From Clytia hemisphaerica (taxonomy: Eukaryota > Cnidaria > Hydrozoa > Leptothecata > Clytiidae), in assembly GCA_902728285.1 (NCBI GenBank), contig CACVBU010000956.1, forward strand, positions 561,536 to 625,535: DNA of 64,000 nucleotides, written 5' to 3'. Under the pieces are notes generated by a model. It did no database searches and had not been told where the DNA came from. It was given only the letters and a program-made list of their open reading frames with translations. Shown piece after piece: positions 25,601-37,600 of the stretch (the stretch's first letter is position 1; the number at the start of each line of letters is the position of its first letter). Both the position numbers and the translations under genes were made by a program.

Positions 25601-28600
25601 AAAAAAGTCAAAAAGTCAAATGAAAATTCAAAAAGTCAAAAAGTATCGTACACCTTTTTTCAAGAGATTTACCCCTCGGAGAGGGCAATATTTAAAAGTA
25701 GATCATATAAAACTATTAAATATTAAGTCTGCCTGCTCTTGGTTCAGATATGATCTGATTCTGAGGATAGTTTTAGTTTTATGAGAGGCTTTGTTTCATA
25801 GATCCTGAATATGAGGATAAAATGATAAAGCACTGTCGATGGTTACACCAAGAAGTTTAACATTTTCAGAAGATTTAAGTTTAAAATTGTCAAGAGATAT
25901 ATTTGCGTTTTTTGTACCTGGAAATAACATCTGAAACTTCTCCGGGTTCGCTACAAGAGAGTTTTGTTTATATACAGTAGCGTGGTGGCAGGGGGCAACT
26001 GCCCCCTCCCAGCCAGCAGAGGCTTTTTGAAGGGGCGCCAAAAGAAGGAAGTTTTCTTTCGTATTAGCTCTTTAGTATGTAACTTTAGCGCCCCTTTCCC
26101 TTTAAGGCGCCCTTTTACTAAAATTTTGGTCAAATTTACAAAATTTAAGCTCTATTTTGGAAAAGATTTTTTTCTTCGCTCGTAAATTTTTTACACTGAC
26201 TATAGACCAGCATGACCAATAATAGTTCCTCAAGGATCGTAGGTGGAATTTCTATTATTTTACATAAGATTTGTCATATATTACATGCCTGATTTGGTTT
26301 TTATAATTTTATAAAGTTATTATAATAATTTAACGTGGTTGTATTTTGTTCCTTTTCTAGTCGAAAATTTTGTGCTTGCTTCGCTAACATTTCAATATCA
26401 TTTTACTCTATTGGCTTTACGCAATCCATCTCGATAAACAATGTTGCAAATTTTTCCTAAAATGTTCCTAAAATGACCAAAAATTTGAGTTAAACAAAGT
26501 TTAGTAAACGATTGCGACCAAAAAGGGGGCGCCTGAATAAGCCTACAAGGGGTGCCTTAAGCCAAAATTCTACTTTTGCCTCCCCAGCCTTGACCTACCC
26601 ACCACTCTACTGTGTATATATGACCAGCAGAAAATAAAATACTCCAGCCCAGTAATACTTTTTGGGCCTCAAAAGTTACTTTTTCCAGACACACAATTTT
26701 ATTGATTATAATTCTTGAATTTAAAATCGTGGACAAGTAATTTGTACAAATAAGTCCATCAGTTTTTTTTTCCGCTCACTTCGCTCGCATGGAGGGTTGA
26801 GAAAATACAAAAGTTTTCTCCATCGAGGCCTACCACACAACAAAAATGCTTTCTTTAGAATTGCCCCTCCTTTAAGTACATAATAAATGCAGAAACCCGT
26901 ATTGAATAGTATTGACTCACTAAGCCAGCTTATTTTCGGAAAAAAGTGTCTAAAATAGGTCGTTTTTAGCCTAAACGAAAGCTATAGAAAGCTGAAAATT
27001 TTTCCGTCGGTGCATACCATGGTTGCGCCTCCTGCTGCCCCCTCAACAACAATTTGAATTCCTGCTAGCATGCATTGGGGATTATGGGTTAGTTTTGTTA
27101 TAACAAATTCGGGGATACATTCTGTCTACTTTTAAGAGTCACAGATCTTTTGAAGCAAGAGTAAAAAGTCGGTGTCGGTGAAGAGGATAAACTTTGTCGG
27201 TTTATCGGTGAAAGAGCTATTTTTGCACGGCTTATCGGTTTTTGGAAGTCCCGTACGCCCCCCCCCAAACAGTCAAAGGCTTTCGACAAATCCATCATAA
27301 TTGCTCAAATTTTATTATTGACGACATAGTTTCTCTGGCGATTATAACGAGCAACATCATCAGGATTTTTTGTAATGTTTGCTATGTTTTTAAGTTTTGA
27401 TCGGAGCATAATAGCTTTCCTGAGATCTTTGGTCACGTGTTGCTTATTTTAAAATTTATTAAATTTAAAATTTAAAATTTAAAAAAAATTCAAGCAATAT
27501 ATTTCGGTGGTATCACCATTCTCAAGCTTATAAAAATAAAAAGTGTTCTATCAGATTACGCAAATTTCTATCTAGGTCTAATTAAAATTGATTAAAAATT
27601 ACTTAGAAACATTCTACAAACAAAGAAAATGCATAAAATATCTACGTGACTCCATTTCTAGGCAGTAATTTTGATGAATCTAGTTGGTCATTAAGTTCAG
27701 GTTTGTTGAGAGCAATAAAAGATGCTTCAAGATTTTTACGAGTTCTCCAATTCTTTGGGGCATTGAGGACAATTTCCCATTGGAATTTGTGATTTGGGTA
27801 GGAATTTAAATTTTTTCCAAGCTCTGATTTTGAAGTGACATTTTCGTGCTCTCCACATTTTGTAGCGACGTTTCGTTTAGTTTCACCAATGAAAATTTGA
27901 CCACAAGAACAATCAACTTGGTAAATTTTGCAGGCTGGATACGGGTTCTTGTCTTTTAAAGGGAATAAAGATTTCACCTTTCTCGTTGACCATTTGATAA
28001 TAAAATCAAAAATGTCATTCGTAAAAAGCTTTAATTTCTCTAATAAGCGTTTCACTAAAGTCTGTCTCGAAATAATTTGCAGCTGGAGAAAAAAATGGCT
28101 GTAACTTTTGATAAAACTCGAATCAAGTTGCGATTTTGTGCTCGTTAAAAAGATATTCGTGAGTGGAACATTATCAAGTAAAAAAATTGAGAAAAAAAAG
28201 GAAAATGAAAATGAAAAATGAAGAAGAAAAAAATCAACTTTTTGTAGAAATGTGGTATAATTACCATTTTCACAGGAGTGACTCTTCAAACTTAGATCAT
28301 CATCAATGTGAAAAAATTTTTCAAAAATATTCATTCAATCAAAAGATATCAAACAAAGTTTATTGCTGGTTGATTGACAAAAGGCTGTTTTTTTGTCGTT
28401 TTTTACCAGTTTTTACTATTTTATAGAGTCAACCAGCAATAAACTTTCTTTGATATCTTTTGATTGAATGAATATTTTTGAAATTTTTTTTGACAGTGAT
28501 GATGATCTAAGATTGAAGAATCACTCCTGTGAAAATGGTAATTATACTACATTTCTACAAAAAGTTGATTTTTTTCTTCTTCATTTTTCATTTTCATTTT

Positions 28601-31600
28601 CCTTTTTTTTCTCAATTTTTTTACTTGATAATATTCCAATCACGAATATCATTTTAACAAGCACTTAGTCTTAATCGCAACTTGATTCGAACTCTATCAA
28701 AAGTTACAGCCATTTTTGTCTCCAGCTGCAAATTATTTCGAGAGAGACTTTAGTATTTCGTTTTTCTCGCAAAACGGTATTTCAATCAAAACTCTTCTCT
28801 TTGAGATCTCAAAAAGAAATAAGGGTATAAGAGGACACTCGTCAGAAAAATCGACTTCTTCTTCAAATTGATTAATTACACTATCAATAAAAAACGTGTA
28901 GGGAAAGCTTCTTTTTGGAACTTGGAGCGAACAGCTTGTTTTTCTGCTTCAAAATCCATGGAGATTTTGTGGGAGCGATACAAGTCTACATTTATGGCAT
29001 TGCGTTTGTAGCGTTTTTGCACTTTAGACGTCCAGTGGCTTGGTACTTAATTTGGTTTACGATAGACTGATGTGACTGCTTTGTTATTGTTGATTTCTTT
29101 CTATCTGAGTGTCTAGAAATCTGGATGGATTTTCCTCGACGGTAAATTTAATGCTTCTATGATAACTGTTCAGCTTTAAAAAGACTTCATCATTTTCATT
29201 GGTTTTCCTTCTACTAATAACATCGTCATCACTGACTTTCTTATTCCAAATAAGAAATTGTTTTGTTTCAAAACTAGGCATAAGTGAGATTTAATGAAAT
29301 GTCCATTTATAGTCAGTATAGCGTAGACAGGAGGGGCGCAAAATTTGTGTAGGAGAGCAGATTTTTATGACACAGTAATTATCTTTATATAATACACGCT
29401 TTTTCTTTTATAAGAATAACTTCTATAAGAATATCAGGGTGAGATTTCGGGTTTAAAACAATAGGCCTATTGTTTAGAACAATAGAAAAATAAGAATAAT
29501 GCTCACCCTCAACCAAAGTACACTATTCTTATAAAAAAAAGCGTGTATGAATATATAATTAATGCGTCATAGAAATCTGCTCTCCTACACAAATTTTGCG
29601 CCCCTCCTGTCTACGCTACTACTAGCGTATTACTATTAGTCTTATGGGATTGCCAGGACGAGACAAAACTATTTGAACATATTGAAAACGGTTCAAGTGT
29701 ACTCTTTAAAAATATTGTTAAGTGTTGTGATTTAAAATTCTACATTTCATTTAGAAATAGAAAGAAATCAAAGAAGAAACAATGGTTTGCATCATGGACG
29801 AAGGCTATTTGTATATCGATCCAACGTTCCGCAATATTGCAAGTTTTTTCTTTGCCATGTCAGCAATGATCGCATTCTTCGGAAACATTTTTTGTCTGAT
29901 TGTATTATGGCGAAATTCAGACGGTTCGAAAGCAAACAAAATTCTGTCATCGTTGGCTACCAGTGATTTGTTGTGTAGCATTAATAATATTCCTGCTGTC
30001 ATCTACATGATGCACCATGGCCACACGCAAACTAATATCCCATGTGAATTGAAATCCTTTGTGAATGTGATCACGCTATTGTCAATAAATTGTTCAGTAT
30101 GCTCGATCATACTTGTAACATACGACAGATTTGTCCTCATCAACAATCCCTTCACATACGATGACCTACTCTCCGAGCAAAAAGTCAACTTTATCATCAT
30201 GTTCATTTGGATGATAGGCCTGGTTGTCAGCATAATAGCTGTCCTGTATCAACCGTTTTATATAGCCAGTACCTCTATTTTCTTGATTGTTACCACACTT
30301 GTTCTTATTTTGAGTTATTTCTTGCTTTGGCGAGCTGTTCGTAAAATTCAAAGAAACACTGCTGCAATACAGATACCAGAAGATGCACAATCCGATAATA
30401 TCCGTCTAGCTAAGAAGGTTTCAATCTTCATCATATTTTATTTGGTAGCCATTATACCAACTTTTATCTACGTTCTCTTGTCATTAGGATTTCATGCTCT
30501 TCCTGATCACACCAAATCTCAACTATATCTTTTTTCATTGTTTACACTGTTTTCCAACTCGGCTGTCAATCCGTTTCTTTATATATGGAAAGATCCAGAG
30601 TTCAAAATTACTTGTAAAAGACTGCTCAAGAAAAATAAAGTCACTGCTTTCTTTATCCAAGAATCAATAAACTAAATATAAGAAGATGGCTCAAGTTTTG
30701 AGCACTGAGCTTCAATAAATGGCTGCTATTTCTACCATCTTTGATCGGATCTTTTGCGAGCGGTATCCACAAGAAGCTACAACGTCACTACTATACAAAC
30801 GTTCAAGAGAAAGTATATCGAGGACTATGGAAGTATTTGTAGCCCTATCAATAGTAGTGGAAGCATTTAGTAGTCTTAAAGAATTTGTACCTCTACCATA
30901 CCTTTCTCACAAACCCGGTGGTATTTTTTCGGACCAAAAATCGATGTGAATTGATTTTACTAGTTCTTTAATGGCTTAGGATTTTAATTCCATTGTTTTC
31001 GAGCCAGAAATTTCAGTAGGGATAGATAGAAGACAATATTTTGTACTGAGGATATGCTTATCTGATTATTTTTAGCGGGAACAAAAATTAGAGTACAATT
31101 TTCCACTGGGGACGATATTTTGGCCAATTTTTCCAGTGGGAAGGGGTCCCAGTGGGTCTGCGAGAAAGGGGTGTCCTATCAATAGTAGTTGTATCACAAT
31201 ATCAAGAAAACCAGGATAAAAGAGTTCCAGGGTCTATATAGGCTGCACGCATCCCCAGAATTTATTTTGTTATAGGGGATGCGTATCGTGTATGAAATTC
31301 TCGTCCGAGAGTTACCTCAAATTTGGGGTAACCGAAAGTTGCATAAATTTACATAATTTTGTTACATCCAATCACAGAAAGAGAAAAATGACGTCATTGT
31401 GTTATTGCTTTCATAATTATAAATTTTCATTCATTAAACAAAGAAAAAGAGAAGTCGTTGTACAGCTGTGACACATAATCAAAAAAGAGAAAAGAAAAGA
31501 ACGGGGGTAAGCTGGGACAGGAATATCTTAGACGATACGCATCCCCTATATCAAATCATATCAGAAGGGATGCGTGCAGCTTAGGGTCTATATAAAGCTC

Positions 31601-34600
31601 AGTGGTTTTGAGATACAAACAAAATGGATAGTTGTTAAAACAACAACTTCCATTGTATTAAAATCTGTGGGTTTGAAGATTTTACAGGAATTGAACAATT
31701 GGGAATAAGATAATAAAAATAAATGAATAAAAAAAGCAATATATATACTTTCAAAGTAATCAATAGTTCGCGATTACTCCCCATCAATTTTAGCAAGGAA
31801 ATGTACGTTGAATGAGAATAATCTTATAAGTACTTTAATCAAACAACCGGTATAAAACCTGGTACTGTGGTTGTGTTGCATTTGGCAAAAGTTTGTTTGA
31901 TCTAGTAAACTTAGCACATAATTTTTTATGTTGCTTCAAATATAATCAAAAGTCTGTCTCAACATACTCTGCAGCAGAGACAATTTTTTACCGTTTTTAC
32001 ATTTTAAAAAAGAGTGTGCTTTTTATATTCTGATACAAAAGCAGCAAAGCACGATTTTGAACTTTTCTTTTTAATCTGTATGAAATTTCTAATCAAAATG
32101 GTGTATAATAAAAATATATAATAATAAGAATGGGTTTTTGTTCTCGTTTGCAGAGCCTGGCAGCCAATATGATGAAAGAAAATTTTGAATCTGCCATTAT
32201 GTACTTCAAAACCTTTGTAAGACAAAAAGTTACTTTTTGTAATTTCTCATTTAGGTGGTAGAAATTCAAGTACATCGAATAAGCTGATCAAATATTACAA
32301 CCCCAGCAAATTTTAGGAAAAAATTGAATTTCTCGAACAAAATCAGATTTCTATGTTTACTCCGATTGGCACCCTCTACACCTGCAACATACCCTTGCAC
32401 AGGTGGAAAAAATTTAATTTGTTAACATCTTTTCTCAAGTGATGCGTATACAGAAAAAATTATTGCTTCCACAATAGAGTGCAAATCATGTGGTAAGTAT
32501 TCAATTATTAGTTAGACCAGCAGCCGAGGTAGTGAATTGTTTCACTTCGTAGGGTACCCCTTAGATCAGGGCAAATTTTTGATATTATGCTCCTAATAGG
32601 GTGTAGAGTTGACAAAAAAAATTTGTCTTTCGATTCTCCTGCAGTTTTCGAGTGAATCGATTTTTAGTTAATCGATAGAACTTATCAAGGGTCCCCCCTT
32701 TACTAACGGTTTTTTCGAAGCTGAAAATCAAATATCTGAGGCTACCAACGGATTCAGCGTGAAGAGTAAATAATAGTTGGGCCCTCCTTTACCACAACTA
32801 TAAAGAAAGTATCTGTTGAAGAATGTTATTGAGATTTGTTAATAAAATCAAGGGGATGGAAAAGACTGATTTTTATTTGAAGGTTTTTATGATTTTGTTA
32901 AAGAAAACGTCTTAGGGGTATTTCATGCATTTTAAGGAGTTGAGGATTCAACCTTGAGAGTTGAAAATTCAACCTTTCTCCTAATGTCGACAGATTTCCT
33001 TGAAGTCCTTGAAAACTAACAAAGATCGACTAAAGACCCTTGAAAACCCTGGAAAATTAGTCAAAAATGACTCTTGAATTTGTCGAAAAAGAAGTGCTGG
33101 CTACCATAGAAGTATTTTCCCAGGAATTACAAAAGAACAAAAAATCCTTTTTGCATTTTTAACAATAAACAAGTGATACTTTTATGGACCTACCTGGTTA
33201 TCAAACTAATCAATGAAATTGAAACAATGAAACATATAAGACATAACTGGTCAAAATACAAAAAAATAAAGAAAAATGAAAGCATATCTATTGGGAGAAA
33301 CTATCAACACTATTGAAAAAGACTTTTGATAAAGAAATAGAAAAGCTTTTCTTTATAAAAAAAATGCACTATCTGAAAAATGCACAGCTCAATAAATAAG
33401 GTTTCCAGAAAACTCAAACCATCGCGCTCTACCGTGACATTTTCTTCTTTTAGAAAAAATAATAATAAAAATAATAATTATGCAAAGAACATTGATCTAT
33501 GCTTATAAATAGTGATTCTTATAGATAAAGATTCGTTATCAGACAAAAAATAATAAGTGTTTCTAGAAAACTCAAAATATTGCCCTCCACTACGGTGGCC
33601 GAGAAGGGCAAAAATCTTACTTTCTTTTTTCTGGGGGAATCTTTCTTTTTTTGGGGGAATCTTTGTTTTTTTGGGGGAATCTTTGTTTTTTTTCGGGAAT
33701 CTTTAATTTTGTTCGAATCTTTAACTTTGGAGGAATCTTTTTTTTTGCAGTGGGGGAATGTTTTTTTGAGTCATGACTTTTCATTCGGTCCCGTAATAAT
33801 TGAGTCAAAATGGTAACAATAAGTTATAAGAATCACGTGCGGAGGAGATCGAAATATGTTCAGTTGGCTAGTTGGGTTGGCTGGCTGACACTCACTTGAA
33901 AGAAAATTAGAGCCCCGTGAATTATTCGACCCTGTTTTTCACATTGGAAAATTTTGCGGAAACTCAATTTTGCGGTATGGCCCAAATCCACAAAAACCAC
34001 AAAATTCCTATTCCTGTCTTACAATTGTGGATGAGAATTTTGCTTTTCCTCTCTGAAGATGTCATGTCAATCCCCACTTTCTTCATTTTCCGCAATTTAA
34101 ACTCCCTTAAGTAGACTCTTTGCTGGTTGAAGTGGTGCATCTGCGTTGTATCAATGTACTTTCTTACACAGGTTCAACACAACAATTTAACAAAATTTAA
34201 TCCAATGAGTCCAGCTAAACAGCTAAAGTAGAGTGTACTTGTCCACTTCAACTCGCCAAACGCAGGAGACCATTTCGTCAAAGTGGAAAACGTTCAAGTC
34301 GCTCGCTTTTTATCTGAGCCATTTTGTAGAATCATCCGTTATTTTTAGTAAGTAAGTAAGCCAGAATAAATGGCCGAGTTATTCCGGAAAAACTTTAGTA
34401 ATGTTTTTGAAATTTATGACAATAACGGAAATACGCTGGATGAAAATCAGTTCCTTTTTTTTAAGAAAAATTAGCCTGAAAACTCACGGGCATCGTACAG
34501 AAATCATTTTAGCCTCAACGTTTCTTAAGAAATCGGCCTTTTGAGCCTTAAATGTTTCTTACATGTTTCTAACATAACATTCTTTTTGACATAATCAGCC

Positions 34601-37600
34601 TCATGTAAGGCTGGATTGGAAGGTTCTTAAAAGAAACCGAATGAGAAAATGTTATTTTCTCATTCTCAGCCTCAGCATGTTTCTTCGATGTTTCTTAGTT
34701 TTTAGGCATTCTGAGCCTCGTGTTTCTTAAAAGTGTGTTTCTTAAAAAAAAACAACGTGTAATGCAATGCCCAGATTGACCCTCAAAATCTTTTTTTCGA
34801 AAAATGAACTCATTCATATTTTGGACAACGTTATTCTACGTATCTGTACAAAAATCAGGAAATTCTAATGAATGCACTTTTCACAAAGTCCAAAAAACCA
34901 ATTTTAGGCCCGAATAGGCCCAAGAAAATTTAAAAGGTTCGATAATACACCGTTTAGTAGTTTAGTAGTGTCGACTGCGCACGCGTCCAAACAATTTTCC
35001 ATTGTTTTGATTTTAGCGACCACTCTTTCCCGTAAAAAAACAGTGTAGCTGGAACCTCGATATTCCAGGATTAGAAAAAGCTATACCTGTTATCTTTTTT
35101 CTTTAAAGAATCAACAAACCATCAACATCGATAAATTACACACATTTACTCAGAAACTTTTAAAATTATCTGCCATTATGACTTTCTTGAAGCCGTTTCG
35201 AAATGAACCAATCGGGTTATGTATCGGAATTCCTACGGGAGTTCTTTTCCGAAATTTGTAAAATAGCTAAGTCGGCAAAAAAACTTTTCACGGGGGTTTG
35301 AGGAACAACAGAACTGCTATCATTTGTTTGTTATTTAACCAGATATTTAAATTCGGGCTCAAAAATACTTAAAAATAAATCAGTTAATAATATTAAATAT
35401 ACTATTTGTATCTCTCAGAAAATAAACACTTACAGAACGACATCGTTTATCATTTGGAATACCCCCGTATTTGGACCATTCTATTGTTGGCGCAAAATAG
35501 GGCGGAAACTAAGTAGCACCCTCAGTGCAAGATTGCCGCCTCATCTTTATTCACCCCCGCGAGAATGCGAGCTAATCATTTTTTACTCGCGCACTCAAGG
35601 GGAAAAGGAAAGTGATCGATATTCTTTGAAGAAAAAACGTCAGAAACAAACCCAAAGACCAAATAATGTATTTTGTTGTTGAGAATCGATCCTGTGAAGA
35701 TGAAAAAATTTCTGCTTTGCGTTTTTTTCGGAACGCTGAAAAACTCCAACTTCGATCTTCCTATAAGGTAAAGAGGTTGCGAGATTTGGGTTAGCAAGGC
35801 AAAAATTGCTAAAAAGCTGGTAAAATCGTAATCCTCAAAAATCGAAGTTCCAGCCTCACTGAAAAACGGTAGGTAAAATTCCGGTTCTCGTAAGGAAACC
35901 TACCAGAGAAATATCAAGTTCAAATATCTAAATCATTCTCTTTAAGGAATGAAAAAAATTGAAAATGTTTACATTCCTCTAACCTTCCACAGTACTAAAG
36001 TGCGCATTTTTACTTACCTTTTTTACGGTGGAACACGGTGGAGATAGCAAGACTCCTAAACAGTGTATTGGCCACCAACATTTCAGACCGTTGTACCAAA
36101 ATAAAAAAAACCCTGTAATTCAATCCTGAGAAAAGTTGGCAACAGACGAACGAAGGAGCGGCGGAACCGAGGAACACAGGTTAATTTATAGGTATGGGTC
36201 AAAAAATAGCATGGGGAATACTTCTGTCAATATGTTTCATGCGTCAACTATGTAAGCATTGTATAGTAGTTTGGGAGAATGTGACAAACTATAGTTGTTT
36301 AGGAGAATGCGGTCTATTGAATAACAAATACTCCACATAAATTACTTTTCCTCAGCCATTAAAAACAACCAGACCATTTTTCATGCCTTTTTAGCATCCG
36401 GTTATTGGAGGCTGTCTTTCTTGAATTATGAAAAATAATGGTAAAAACAGCCTTTATTATGAAAAAACAGCAGAAAAAGTGCCTTTTTTGGTTTTAAGCC
36501 GACACTGCCATGCCTTGCCTTTCTATCGGCCTTTCAACCGAACCCTCTATTAAACCCAATTTTATTAATTGAACCATCAAACTCAATCGAACGATGGATA
36601 GGTGTTAGTCGATTACCAAACCAATAACTTCTCAAAATAATATGTCATAAATAATCTGACATTACAAAAGTAACAGTGCAGTGCCCAGTTTGCAGAGTAT
36701 GACATAGACAGGAGAACTGTCCTGTATTTTTTTATAATCTGATGTATACAGGACGGGTATGACCTGTCAAAAAATGTACAGTGGGAAATTCGAATTTAGC
36801 GCTGTCCTCACAATAAAAACCAAATTTGGGAAGTTGCGCATTCTCTAAAAAAGTGTGATCAGTAAAACAATAACAAACAAAATTTGATTGGCTATGTTTT
36901 CAACCGTTATTAGGATTTCAAACTCTCAGCCAATACCATGCTATATATTTCGCCATCAGTATATAAAATAAGAAATCATAGCATGGATCTCCAGGCTGCA
37001 CTGTTTGAGGAAAAATTAGGAAATACTAAGTTCTTCCGCACTGGTGACTGGGAGAGCGTACCTGATAAATTTTAGTTGTGACAAGGTCCACCTATAGACC
37101 TTTTTCAAAGAGACAACCCTGTTGAATAATTATGTAGTCCAGCCATACAAACAATGATACAGCAATGCATAATTACTGTTTCGTGCATATTGTAATAATT
37201 ATGCATGGGAGTATCATTGTTTTTCTGCTGGACTACATAATTATTCAACAGGGTGGCTTCTTTGAAAAAAGGTCTATTCCTATATACCTCAGATATTCGC
37301 CCAAAAACTAAAAAGGCAAAAATTGCTAAAGTTAGCTAAGGGGTCAGTCACAAATCGATTCTAGGTTAGAAGAACGTCAATTGACGTATATGGGTGGGTG
37401 GGTTAAAGGTTGTTGACGTTTTTTCAGAAACATCTATTTTTCATTCCATGCCAAATATTACTTCTCGCCATGTTTCTGTTTGATCGCTTCGTTTGTTTTG
37501 AAAACCAAAACAAACGGCCCGATGTTTATGTCTTTTCTTTGTTTAACGGCCCGGACGGCCCTTGAATTTTTGCAGATGGTCGTTCTTTCTGTCGCTACAT

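Noticed and set aside
25975-26612. A closed 638-bp hAT element ending ...CACTCTACTG
   Set aside because: The supposed right end resembles an inverted CAGTAG terminus, but the sequence beyond it is also shared with the second copy at 46639, so the repeat continues and this is not its boundary.
27642-28334. A 230-aa protein-coding gene
   Set aside because: The frame runs from the inserted palindromic element into the Penelope-like GIY-YIG remnant; the first third is element sequence.
29782-30675. Opsin identity for the GPCR
   Set aside because: The TM7 position for the retinal lysine holds Phe, so it cannot bind retinal in the standard way.
33917-34114. Small ORF in CYP20A1 intron 1
   Set aside because: 65 aa, no domain, no splice context and composition like the surrounding intron.
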